A stretch of DNA of 44,022 bases, taken from a virus. The translations under genes were made by a program, and so were the position numbers. Positions 1-9,258 of the stretch are shown piece after piece. Below the pieces are notes generated by a model. It made no database searches and was not told the DNA's origin. It worked only from the letters and a program-made list of their open reading frames with translations. The stretch lies in the IMG/VR virus record IMGVR_UViG_3300032084_000320, positions 1-44,022 of that record. One strand, given 5' to 3'. The stretch's first letter is position 1. Every line of letters starts with the position of its first letter.

Positions 1-162
1 ACCAACGGAACCATAAGCGCCAGCGGAGTAGAAACCGCCTTCTTCGCTATTAGGGTTCACAACGTCAGAGACGGCGGAAACGGTGTAATGCACAACGCCG
101 ACTTTACCGTCAGCAACGGTGCGCTCAAGGTTAGCAACTTTCCAGGAATAGGTGTTAGCCAT
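1..162 (-). CDS. Conserved virion-associated protein, N-terminal 54 residues only
   Basis: The ATG is at 162 and the frame stays open to the left edge, so the C-terminus is missing. The visible part starts MANTYSWKVANLERTVADG and continues as a soluble, beta-rich stretch (VGVVHYTVSAVSDVV). Short proteins with this MANTY(S/T)W opening sit beside the fibre genes of many cyanophages and are usually called hypothetical or structural. It follows the S74 fibre gene after a probable terminator. No function can be assigned. Confidence 0.8.
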   Translation of the reverse strand, partial: MANTYSWKVANLERTVADGKVGVVHYTVSAVSDVVNPNSEEGGFYSAGAYGSVG

Positions 163-191
163 TGTTAAATGTTAATGTTTTCGTAAAGGTG

Positions 192-226
192 AAAAAATGG
201 GTGCAACCAGTTAAGGTCGGTTGCCC
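192..226 (-). terminator. Probable rho-independent terminator after the S74 fibre gene
   Basis: On the minus strand GCAACC (208-203 as read on plus) pairs with GGTTGC (219-224), extended by GG/CC across a one-base bulge, with a 10-nt loop. Six T residues follow (192-197 on plus). It lies 10 bases past the stop of the fibre gene and 30 bases before the next ATG. The bulge makes the stem weaker than the capsid and terminase terminators. Confidence 0.5.
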
Positions 227-235
227 ACCTGTTAA

Positions 236-2197
236 TTAGTTGGCTTCCAGTGCTGCCACTTTGGCTTCAAGGGTTTCAATACGCTCCATTGCTTCCTGAA
301 GTGCCTTGACTGCCTTCATATAAAGCAAGGAATATGAAACGGATTTATGCGTTTCGTCAGTGTCAGGATTCTTGCGTTCTTTTACCAAGCCAGGAGAAAT
401 CAACTCAATCTCTTGAGCCACGACACCTAATTGAGTGTGTGTACTTCTACCAGTTTCTTCTTTAAAGTTAAAGTTTCTAACCCTAACTGCTTTTATGTCA
501 TCCCATTGTGAGTTTGCGTCAACAATGTTTTCCTTGAACCTTTCATCGGAAATCGCAGTATAATTACCATTTGTATTTTCAACGTCTCCGTCTGCGTACA
601 CAATAAGTTCAGTTGTGCCGTTAAGTGTAGTTGTCGCGGCACTTTGGACAACAAAAGCAGATTCAGAGGCGCTAGTTCGGACGGATCGGACAACAAGGTT
701 GGTATGTGTATATAGATTAAATTGCCCGTCTTCTTCAAGCCTTATCCGCTCCGTCGCAACACCTGAGCCAGACGGAGTTGTCAGAAAACTTAACCTAGTA
801 GGCTTATCTGATGTAGCGTGTGTTCCGTCTGCAGTACAGTAAATTGCCCCAATAGAAGTCCATGTACCATCCGCATTGCCACGGAACTGAATGTGTCCGA
901 TAGTGGCATCTGCAGAAATTGTGGCATCATTTCTACCCAATAGGAGGCGTGCTCCAGAGGCATCAACAGCCTGAATTGTTTCTCTTGCATCTGTGGAGGC
1001 ACCAATAGAACTCGTTGTGCCAACTAAGAGGCGACCCGAGCCGTCGATGCGGACGCTTTCACTACCTCCTGTTTCAAAAGCAAGGGATCCATCTGTCGTA
1101 CTTGTCCCGCCATAAGCCTGGATTTCAGCGGCGTTAAAAGCCGTACTTGAGTGCTTGGAACCAAAAACAATTCGACCGGCATAACCACCTGTATTTGTAT
1201 TATCGATCAGGAAGGTAGGGAGCCCAGCGGTACCTTGGCTGGTGGTCAAATTTAGTTGCCCAGCTGAGGTAATCCTCATCCGCTCTGTCGGAGAACCAGC
1301 GCCACTCGGAGTGGTCTCAAATGACAAATAAGTTGGTTTGTCATCATGTGCGTGAGCGGATTCCGCTCGGGCCATGATCCTGCCGCAATTTTGATACGTC
1401 CCACCATCATTTCCCGCGAAGAGAACCTGGCCGATAATGTCTGAAGCTGTGACAGCTGAGTCGTTTCTGGCAAGAATTGCTGCAGCCCCACCGGTGCTCG
1501 CTGCTTGCAAAAGTGCAGTACTACCCGTTATTGGAGCAGTAGTTGCGCCAATTAAAAGGCGACCCGAGCTGTCGATGCGTGCGCGTTCACTTTCAGTGCC
1601 TGAAGCAGAAGTTTTAAAAACAAGGCTATTTGAAGTGCTACCTGCACCACCTGCAACAAGTATCCCTTCGCCGGTTTCTATGCCGAATCCGATGTATTCA
1701 GTAGTAGTGTCCGCACCGTTAACTTTTAAAATTAGGGCGCTGTCATTTCCGTTAACGACATGCAGTCTGGCGTCAGGATTTGCGACATTAATTCCTACCG
1801 TATCTTCGCCCGCATCAACGAAGAACAGAGCAGTATTGGTATCGCCTTCAATACGGAAGTCGTAGTCAGCGCCGCCATCGTTAAAGACAACCTCAGAGGC
1901 GCCCCATTCAACCCGCTCTACACCGTTAGTAGTGATAGCGACTTGATCAGTACCAGGCGAATAAATACCGTTATCAGCATCACCAGCGGCAAATGCCAGT
2001 GCAGGTTCAGTAGCAGAACCATTAACAAGTGCCGAGTTAGCACCGTCTTCCCGCATCAGCGGGTTACCACCAGCGGTGGATGCGTCGTGAACGACAGCAG
2101 TTTTTTTAGTTGTATCAATGGTAACTTCCTTAGAAGCACCGGTAAAAGTTGCATGTTCAGTGGTAGTACCACCACGAAGTTGTAGTTGATCAGGCAT
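236..2197 (-). CDS. Tail fibre / tailspike protein with C-terminal S74 self-cleaving chaperone
   Basis: 653 residues. The first ~210 residues are low-complexity, beta-rich fibre sequence (GNPLMREDGANSAL, FNDGGADYDFRIEGD). Two similar blocks of about 165 residues follow, each opening with R-I-D-(S/G)-S-G-R-L-L-(I/V)-G and ending TERMRI/TERIRL, so the shaft grew by internal duplication. The last ~104 residues match the Peptidase_S74 intramolecular chaperone: the SDERFKENI motif with Ser550 and Lys555, then GVVAQEIE, ending in a trimerising coiled coil (MERIETLEAKVAALEAN). In this family the chaperone trimerises the shaft and cuts itself off just before the serine. It sits 15 bases after the gp17-like fibre gene, so it probably forms the distal, host-recognising fibre or spike. 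Confidence 0.88.
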   Translation of the reverse strand: MPDQLQLRGGTTTEHATFTGASKEVTIDTTKKTAVVHDASTAGGNPLMREDGANSALVNGSATEPALAFAAGDADNGIYSPGTDQVAITTNGVERVEWGASEVVFNDGGADYDFRIEGDTNTALFFVDAGEDTVGINVANPDARLHVVNGNDSALILKVNGADTTTEYIGFGIETGEGILVAGGAGSTSNSLVFKTSASGTESERARIDSSGRLLIGATTAPITGSTALLQAASTGGAAAILARNDSAVTASDIIGQVLFAGNDGGTYQNCGRIMARAESAHAHDDKPTYLSFETTPSGAGSPTERMRITSAGQLNLTTSQGTAGLPTFLIDNTNTGGYAGRIVFGSKHSSTAFNAAEIQAYGGTSTTDGSLAFETGGSESVRIDGSGRLLVGTTSSIGASTDARETIQAVDASGARLLLGRNDATISADATIGHIQFRGNADGTWTSIGAIYCTADGTHATSDKPTRLSFLTTPSGSGVATERIRLEEDGQFNLYTHTNLVVRSVRTSASESAFVVQSAATTTLNGTTELIVYADGDVENTNGNYTAISDERFKENIVDANSQWDDIKAVRVRNFNFKEETGRSTHTQLGVVAQEIELISPGLVKERKNPDTDETHKSVSYSLLYMKAVKALQEAMERIETLEAKVAALEAN

Positions 2198-2212
2198 TTT
2201 CGTTAAAAGAAA

Positions 2213-5200
2213 TTAAAGAGAACCAAGGTCAAAAGTACCCGCACCAGCTGCAAGGCTCATGCGAACAGCGGTAGCGTTTTCATCACCAAAAGCACCAGAA
2301 GGAACAGAAAGATCACCAAGATCAATCGTGTTACTACCGGCTGCTGCTGTGTAGACAGCAGAGAACGTTTCGTTAGCAAAGCTTTGGTTTACAAGACCGT
2401 TCTCAGCAAACGACTGGAACGTGATTCCGTTGTAAATCCGTGCTTGGCTAAGCGTAGTGTTGAAGTAGAAGTCACCCGCTGCAATGGGGTTACCAAAGAT
2501 GTCAAACGACGGATCACTGGTTTGAGCACCAAGATAAGTAATAGAATCAAGGTTAGCTTCAATAGTTACCAGTTCAGTTTCAATGCCAGCAAGAGTAGTG
2601 ACATCACCAGAGATACCAGCAACAGTCGTTACATCCGTTGCAATACCAGCAACCGTTTGAATAGCATCGGTAGCAAGAGTACCATCTTCAATGTCTGCAA
2701 GACGTTCAATGTCCGCAGAAATCAGGTTCAGCGTACCAACGCTATCATCGACGTACTTTTTAGTAGCTGCATCTTGGTCAGCAGTAGGATCAGTAACATT
2801 AACGATCTTATTGCTGTTTAGATCCGTTTCGGCTTGAAGGTCAATAGTACCAGTGCCGTGCGGATTGATGACAATGTTTCCGTTAGAGTTGCTAACAATT
2901 TCATTACCATTGACATCCAAATTCTCAAGCAGAGTGTTAACGGACAGAGCACCTGCTGGAATAGTAACAAAACCAGTTTGTTGATCAACGGTAAAGGTAT
3001 CACCAACCTTAAACGTACCGTTGTGATCCGTGATAGCCGTCCAAACCTTACCACCAAAGGTAGTAGTGTTGTTTACAGCAGTACCATTAAGCAGTTCAAC
3101 AACTTGGTTATCGTCGTTAGGTATGCCGCCGTTTTCAGGCAATGCAGAGTAGTCAGTACCAGAGCCGACGTATTCCATCGTGTGACCGCTAGAAGCAATC
3201 AGCGAACGAAGGAAGAACGAAACAGTAGAACCGCTTGCTACAGTGCCGTCAAGACCAAGATTTTGAGTTCGGTCATTGGTGTTGGGACGAAGAATCGTCA
3301 CATCCCAGCCAGAACCATTAGCCGTAGCACTCAGCACTGGGTAGGTGTTACCACCAATGTCAACAAGCATGTTGTCTTGTGGACGAGTGGCAGTACCGTG
3401 CCAATTAGTTCCAGCAGTAGGAGCACCGATGGTAAACGTAGTAGAACCATCAGTTGCTTCTGCCGAAGTAGTAGCAGTAAAGATTGCGCTAGTCGAACGA
3501 CCATCAGCAATCAGCGAGTACCGACCAAAGTCAGTGGTAGACGCAGCAAGGTTTGCTTGACCGCCATTACGACATTTAATGTGGTAGTGGTTGAAGAATG
3601 CATAGGAGCTAGTAATTTGTACATAACCATTGTTAGTAACAAGAATACCAGGACCATCCAGACCCACGTGCGTGTAGCTATCAGCCACCATTGAACGCAA
3701 CGGCGAGTCAGCATGAACCACCGAACCATCAACAAGCAGACCACCACCAGTCATTGCAGAGTCGGTATCACCGGCTGCACCACCACGGGGGTTAAATGCT
3801 TGCAGATCAGAGTTATCAATCTCGCTATCAGAGAAGTTAGTACAATTCTGAATGTACGGAGATTTGACAATAGTTGCGTTCGGGAAGAACGAAACGTTCC
3901 AACCTTGAGTTTCGGGAAGACCGTAGGTAGCATCAGGGTCAATAGAATCTGCATGACCACGAGTACCGCTCGCCTTCATACCAGTGAACGTCAAGTTACA
4001 CAGGTAAGAACCGCTGTTAACACGGAACAGACTATTAGTTTCCGTAGCAACAGTTGGGTGAATAATTGTGCTACGAAGCGCCTGACCAATAATGGAAACA
4101 TTATTCCGTTCAATGTCAAGCGGAGCGGTTTCTTGATAAACACCAGGAGCAACAATGATTACACTGCCATCTCCAAAGGTGGCGTCAGCGTTAATGTCAT
4201 CCAAAGCAGCACCAATGGTACGCTTAGGAGTGCTAATACGGTGACCGTTATAGTCATCGTTACCATTAACAGAGTCAACATAAATGACCCTATCTAGACG
4301 AGTAAAAGCGCCACCAGAAGCGACGGCTTCCCAGTTATCACCGTCCCAAATAGAGACGGTTTTATCTTCATCATTCTGAAACCAAGTCTTACCAGTTTCC
4401 CAGGCAGAGCCGGTAGGAGTGGTGGTTTGAACAATAGTATCAAAACGACGAGCAGCTGCACTAGAAGTGAACAAGCTAGTATTAGCTACAGCTGTACCTG
4501 CATCTTGTTCTGCAGCTGTAATAATATCGTTAGGATCAATCTTGGCAATATCAATAGCGCCATCCGCAATAGACAGCTCTAGCTCACCAGGATTAGAATA
4601 AGTAGCAGTAATAGGAGTAGTAGCATTAACCTGCACCACACCGGGGTTATCAGCCGTGCTCAGTTCAGCAGAAATCGTAACCTGTTGACCAGAGTTAGTA
4701 CCTCCTGCAGCATCAGTAAGGTCAATACCTTCGCCTGCAATCAGGTCGTCAGTAATAACTTTACCAAGCTGACCACGGTTAACAGCATCATCGTCGTCAG
4801 TAGCGTTACCTACATTACTAATACGATCGCCGTTAGCATCAAAAGCGTTATCTTCGTCCTCAGCAGGACCAAGTGCTCCGTCAGCAATATTAACACCTTC
4901 TTGAGCAATAAACAGGACCCGCTCAAAAGCGTTATTAAGGTCCTGTGCACGAATAGTAGAACCAGAAACAAACGTTTCCAGCAGGGTATCGTCGGTAGTA
5001 CGTTCAATTACAAGGAAAGCCCCAACAGTAGGGGCTTCATTGAATGTAATAGTACCATTGTTAGATGCAACAGTGTAGTTAATCAGAGCAGTACCCTGAG
5101 TAATCTCACCAGAAACAACTTGTGGGTGATCAGCAGCGGCAGTAGAGGTTGTATTCTGTTGGAGCTGCAACACTCCATCAACGTAAACGTCAATGTCAGC

Positions 5201-5278
5201 AGCGTCGATAACCTCAAAGGTTACCGTATATTGAGTTGTACTACCCGATTGGGTAGTGGTAAATTTAGTTACTGCCAT
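2213..5278 (-). CDS. T7 gp17-like tail fibre protein
   Basis: 1021 residues. The N-terminal ~150 residues (MAVTKFTTTQSGSTTQYTVTF..., then LETFVSGSTIRAQDLNNAFERVLF) match the Phage_T7_tail domain that anchors T7 gp17 to the tail. Residues ~330-690 look like a pectate-lyase-type beta-helix (VNGNDDYNGHRISTPKRTI, VIIVAPGVYQET, NNVSIIGQ), a fold common in receptor-binding or glycan-degrading fibres. The C-terminal part again resembles an anchoring repeat (NSNKIVNVTDPTADQDAATKKYV). It starts 14 bases after the gp16-like gene, the same place as gene 17 in T7. The anchor assignment is firm; enzymatic activity of the helix is inference. Confidence 0.88.
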   Translation of the reverse strand: MAVTKFTTTQSGSTTQYTVTFEVIDAADIDVYVDGVLQLQQNTTSTAAADHPQVVSGEITQGTALINYTVASNNGTITFNEAPTVGAFLVIERTTDDTLLETFVSGSTIRAQDLNNAFERVLFIAQEGVNIADGALGPAEDEDNAFDANGDRISNVGNATDDDDAVNRGQLGKVITDDLIAGEGIDLTDAAGGTNSGQQVTISAELSTADNPGVVQVNATTPITATYSNPGELELSIADGAIDIAKIDPNDIITAAEQDAGTAVANTSLFTSSAAARRFDTIVQTTTPTGSAWETGKTWFQNDEDKTVSIWDGDNWEAVASGGAFTRLDRVIYVDSVNGNDDYNGHRISTPKRTIGAALDDINADATFGDGSVIIVAPGVYQETAPLDIERNNVSIIGQALRSTIIHPTVATETNSLFRVNSGSYLCNLTFTGMKASGTRGHADSIDPDATYGLPETQGWNVSFFPNATIVKSPYIQNCTNFSDSEIDNSDLQAFNPRGGAAGDTDSAMTGGGLLVDGSVVHADSPLRSMVADSYTHVGLDGPGILVTNNGYVQITSSYAFFNHYHIKCRNGGQANLAASTTDFGRYSLIADGRSTSAIFTATTSAEATDGSTTFTIGAPTAGTNWHGTATRPQDNMLVDIGGNTYPVLSATANGSGWDVTILRPNTNDRTQNLGLDGTVASGSTVSFFLRSLIASSGHTMEYVGSGTDYSALPENGGIPNDDNQVVELLNGTAVNNTTTFGGKVWTAITDHNGTFKVGDTFTVDQQTGFVTIPAGALSVNTLLENLDVNGNEIVSNSNGNIVINPHGTGTIDLQAETDLNSNKIVNVTDPTADQDAATKKYVDDSVGTLNLISADIERLADIEDGTLATDAIQTVAGIATDVTTVAGISGDVTTLAGIETELVTIEANLDSITYLGAQTSDPSFDIFGNPIAAGDFYFNTTLSQARIYNGITFQSFAENGLVNQSFANETFSAVYTAAAGSNTIDLGDLSVPSGAFGDENATAVRMSLAAGAGTFDLGSL

Positions 5279-5292
5279 TATTTAGTGGGTAT

Positions 5293-8200
5293 TTAAGTAC
5301 CGGTACGTTGTGACCACTCTCGGAGACGTTCATAGTTACCAGAGCGACCAAGGTTTTTGCGAACTTGACGATCTTCAATCTTTTTAACAAGTTCAGGGTT
5401 TTCAGCTCTCATCATGTTAAGAGCTTCTTTTTTGGCTTCTCTAAATTGACGATGGACATCTTGATACCAGCTTTGATCAGCCAGGTCATCGCCCATGTCT
5501 TTGTTAAAGGGTCCTTTTTTAAATTCTTCAAACTCACGTTGCCAAGCTCTACTACCCATAACCGACTCAAGTCTGCGGCGCAAAGAACCCATAGACAGGT
5601 ACTTCTGCATCTCAGACATTTCAGTGGCGTTCAGAGGAACACCCTTATAGGTAGACAAAGTTTGAGGAAGGTTGAAACGCATTTCTACCAGCTTTTCCTT
5701 GATAGGATCGCCTTCAGAAACAGTAATAGGAATAGGCGACAAACCGTTGATCAAACGCAGAATTGGGTTTTCAGGTCCGATAATCAGTTCTTTGCCAGTA
5801 CGGTCCTTACTCAGGATGTCATACTTAGGAGGCAGCGTGCTCTTAACAAAAGCATCACGCTTGATAATCATCTCCTCCAATTTCTGTGCTTCTTTTTGGT
5901 TAGCATCGAGAATGTCTCCAAGCTGACCCAGAAGACCAGCGTAAGGGAGGTGAGAACGAATATAACGAGCACCAGTTTTAGTCAACAAGTCTTCGCTAGT
6001 TTCAGGATTCATCAGGCGTGCCAAATCCTCAACACCACTCAACATAGACTTATCAACCAGCACAGCAGCAGTCATAAACGACAGCTTCTGCATCCAGTTG
6101 GTAACCACAGTTTCACCCAACACGTTAGCATTCTGTACAACGTTAGCCGTCATACTGAACAGAGTGTTGAATGGTTCAAGGTTCTTGTAGGAAATGTAAA
6201 CATTACCAAACTTGAAAGAGTAAGGCTGGATACCAGCCATCTGCCAGTTCTTTCTGCTCTCTTTGTCGTAAGGATAATCACCAGTCAGGTTACCTGCCAA
6301 GGCAGCAATAGCAGCCAGAGACATGATGCTGGTACCCATAAAAATACGACCCGTCATCAAAGCTTGAGCTTGAGGAAGATCCTGAGGACGAATGCCGTAT
6401 TTTTCCAGGTTGTTGCCATTCATAATATCGTCATACTTACTCTTAAATATTGCAAGAGGAGTATGATCAAAAGTCAGATCAATGGCATTAATACCAGTAC
6501 GAACAAACGGGAAGAACGCACGCATCATAGGAATGCGTTGGATACCCTCAGCAGCTTGGAAAACACCTTCAAGAGGACGGTTTAGAGCAGCTTCATCACC
6601 TGCCATCTTAGCAGCTTTGTCAGAAACAACCCAGAATCCATCTCCATTTTTCTTAAAGATTTCTTCTCTAAAGTTATCTTCGTACTTCTTAGCAAAGTCA
6701 GTAGCCTTAGTCAGATCAACACCATCATCAATAGCCTTGCGTGCAGCACGTCCTCGCATCTCAAGACGACCAATAATCGTACGAGCAAGAGCGTCACCAG
6801 CACCCATAGCGTTTTGGCTATACTTTACCCAAGGGTGAGTATTAAACTTAACAATAGTGTCTAGAGCGTTATAGGCGAACTGATCAGTCTTAGAACCATA
6901 CGAGTCAATGTAAGGGCGCATGGCTTGCCATTCACCCAGGTCAGCAGAGATATCAAATCGACCGTCATAGCTCATTGATTGACGGTTCAGACCAAGATCC
7001 CAGTTGTACTTAAACATTTGGAAACCTTCAGCAAATGCCTGACCAAGAGCATCTATCTGAGCTGCTGCAATAGCCATTTCTTTATGGTTACCACGCAGTC
7101 CAGCACCCACATAAGCCTGCAAAGGACGCAAAATGCCAACCAAGTTGGTACCAGCAATAGCCTTAATAGGAGTTATAGGGGCACTAAGAATAGAGTTATA
7201 GAATGCACTCTGCAGCTCTTGACGCCAACGACCCTGAATCTTAACACCATTCATCTGTCCACCAAAAATCTTGGCACGCATAAACTCAGTAACCTGAGTC
7301 ATCGTACGGACTTTGTGACCAGACAGGGCAAAGATTTCAAGCAAGTCTTCCAGCTGTTGCTGTTCACCACGACGAGCAAGATCCATCAAAGAGTTTCTAA
7401 ACTCTTGCATCTCAAGCTCAACCTTAGCAAGCTGTGCTTCAGTTTGATTCTTGAGAGCTTTGGGAAGGATCTGACCTTGCTGCAGACGTAGCTCAAGACC
7501 AGCCATGTAGCCAATCTTCTTATGCTCAGTGACTGCCACCTTCATAGCGTCAAAGACCATTTCTGCTTGACGATTGATCGGCAAGTTTTTAGAGATAGTC
7601 AGAGCGCCAGTAGCAATCATTTGAGCTTGCTTAGCTAGGCTGTGAATGGAGAGTTGAAGAGCAGCCTTGAGAGCAGGAGAACCAACGACAATCTTAGTAC
7701 CGTCGTTCTCGTAAATACGCTTGTTAGGCGACTTCTCAATGTACTCTTTGAACTTGGCAGCAACATTACCACCACCTTCAATGATGTCATGAAGGTCAGC
7801 AGCTTGCTTAACAATCAGAGTTTTAACATCTTTAGCACTCAGAGCATTGTCAAGTTCTTTAAATGCAGCGTTGGAAATGTCTTCAGCTACTTCATCAATG
7901 TACTGACGGAGGTTCTTATCTCCACGAGACATAGCGTTGATAGCAGTCTCACTGTACATAGGATTGTAGCTACGCCCATCACCACCCTGCTTCATGTCCT
8001 TGACACCTTGCCGCAGGGCGTTCTTACCAGCTTCAGGCTCAGGGCGAGTCGTAGCACGCTCTGAGTTGTCATACTTACCAGGGTTTACAAAAGGATCAGA
8101 AACCCGACCCATGTTTTCTGTAGCCTGGTTAGTACTCATGCCTTTGTCAAAGTCAAAGACATCACCAGCTTCTGCGCCTCGTTGATCAGCGATAGCTTCG

Positions 8201-9258
8201 TAGTCAACCTTTTCTACACCTTCAACTTCAGGTGCTTTGTACGCTTTGTACTCATCTGCATCTAGATAGGTGCGGATGTAGTTATCACGGAAGTCACTAT
8301 CATCAACGCCATAGCCACGGCTAAAGCGATCCTTAGCCATCTCTTCGGCAGCCTCTTCATCAAGACGAGCGGCATTCTCCATCTCATCTTTCATGACTTG
8401 GTTGCCAATCTCATTAGCTTCGTCAACCGACTTACCAGCTTGGCGAGCACGGTGAGCAGCCCAGGCACCTTTAGCATAAGATGCGATGCCGTGACCAACA
8501 AGGTTGATACCAGCACCCGATGCTACAGTCTTAATACGTGCCAACCAAGGGTTATCCTCAGGGTCAATAGCCAGAGCTTCTGCAACCCACGGAGCCATCC
8601 AAGGAGCATTCTCCTCAATCAGGTTAGCCATGTTAGCAGTCTCAGAGCTACTAGAGATCAGGTCAGCAATAGCACCTTCACTTGCAACAACAGCTCCTTT
8701 CTGCACAAACTTGATGGTGCGGACGCCTTTAGCACCCACACCAGCAGCACGAGCAGCAGCTAGACCACGAACACCCAGACGAGCACCACCGAATGTAGCA
8801 CCACCAACGCCACCAGTAGCAGCAGTCAGTACACCAAATTCGACCAGTCCTCGGGCAAGCTTTCCAAGCCCGGTCTTGTTTTCAGGAACCCAAGTATCAG
8901 GTATGTCAAGCCAGCTAGCGTCACCAGCCTCATAATCATCGCTAAAAGGGTTTTGGGTGTCATCAACAGGACGACCAAAAAGATAGTTAAAACCAGTCTT
9001 AAGGGTATCGCCAGTAAGTTCAGCAAAACTACCAACGCTTTCGACAGCTTCTGCAACACCACCACCCAACGCAGCACCAGTTTCTGATAGAAAGGTAGGT
9101 TCAGGTTCTTGGGGTGCAGCAGCAGCTACTTCCTCTTGTTTCTGCTCCTCCAGCATCTGTGAGTAGAGCTGGTTCTGATCAGCAGCCTGGTTAAACTCAG
9201 CTGCTCTCGTTTGAGTCTCTTCAGGGACTAGAGGAGGTGTGTTAAATTCATCTTGCAT
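5293..9258 (-). CDS. Internal virion (core) protein, T7 gp16-like
   Basis: 1321 residues, almost the length of T7 gp16 (1318). In T7 gp16 forms part of the internal core that is ejected and builds the channel across the cell envelope. The N-terminus is acidic and Gln/Glu-rich. A long helical middle follows, with Gly/Ala-rich stretches at ~130-200 (FGVLTAATGGVGGATFGGARL) and ~230-265 and a hydrophobic run near residue 1000 (FMGTSIMSLAAIAALAG). I see no transglycosylase motif at the N-terminus, where T7 gp16 has one; that domain is on the preceding gene here. Its ATG overlaps the upstream stop (TAATG). Assignment rests on size, position and composition rather than clear sequence identity. Confidence 0.82.
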   Translation of the reverse strand: MQDEFNTPPLVPEETQTRAAEFNQAADQNQLYSQMLEEQKQEEVAAAAPQEPEPTFLSETGAALGGGVAEAVESVGSFAELTGDTLKTGFNYLFGRPVDDTQNPFSDDYEAGDASWLDIPDTWVPENKTGLGKLARGLVEFGVLTAATGGVGGATFGGARLGVRGLAAARAAGVGAKGVRTIKFVQKGAVVASEGAIADLISSSSETANMANLIEENAPWMAPWVAEALAIDPEDNPWLARIKTVASGAGINLVGHGIASYAKGAWAAHRARQAGKSVDEANEIGNQVMKDEMENAARLDEEAAEEMAKDRFSRGYGVDDSDFRDNYIRTYLDADEYKAYKAPEVEGVEKVDYEAIADQRGAEAGDVFDFDKGMSTNQATENMGRVSDPFVNPGKYDNSERATTRPEPEAGKNALRQGVKDMKQGGDGRSYNPMYSETAINAMSRGDKNLRQYIDEVAEDISNAAFKELDNALSAKDVKTLIVKQAADLHDIIEGGGNVAAKFKEYIEKSPNKRIYENDGTKIVVGSPALKAALQLSIHSLAKQAQMIATGALTISKNLPINRQAEMVFDAMKVAVTEHKKIGYMAGLELRLQQGQILPKALKNQTEAQLAKVELEMQEFRNSLMDLARRGEQQQLEDLLEIFALSGHKVRTMTQVTEFMRAKIFGGQMNGVKIQGRWRQELQSAFYNSILSAPITPIKAIAGTNLVGILRPLQAYVGAGLRGNHKEMAIAAAQIDALGQAFAEGFQMFKYNWDLGLNRQSMSYDGRFDISADLGEWQAMRPYIDSYGSKTDQFAYNALDTIVKFNTHPWVKYSQNAMGAGDALARTIIGRLEMRGRAARKAIDDGVDLTKATDFAKKYEDNFREEIFKKNGDGFWVVSDKAAKMAGDEAALNRPLEGVFQAAEGIQRIPMMRAFFPFVRTGINAIDLTFDHTPLAIFKSKYDDIMNGNNLEKYGIRPQDLPQAQALMTGRIFMGTSIMSLAAIAALAGNLTGDYPYDKESRKNWQMAGIQPYSFKFGNVYISYKNLEPFNTLFSMTANVVQNANVLGETVVTNWMQKLSFMTAAVLVDKSMLSGVEDLARLMNPETSEDLLTKTGARYIRSHLPYAGLLGQLGDILDANQKEAQKLEEMIIKRDAFVKSTLPPKYDILSKDRTGKELIIGPENPILRLINGLSPIPITVSEGDPIKEKLVEMRFNLPQTLSTYKGVPLNATEMSEMQKYLSMGSLRRRLESVMGSRAWQREFEEFKKGPFNKDMGDDLADQSWYQDVHRQFREAKKEALNMMRAENPELVKKIEDRQVRKNLGRSGNYERLREWSQRTGT

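Noticed and set aside
182-191. Classical promoter in the gap after the S74 fibre gene
   Set aside because: The A/T run belongs to the terminator tail; no paired -35 and -10 boxes are present.
5365-6585. A 406-codon plus-strand frame antisense to the gp16-like gene
   Set aside because: Composition (Ser/Asn/His-rich, no domains) is that of a shadow frame and the sense gene is well supported.
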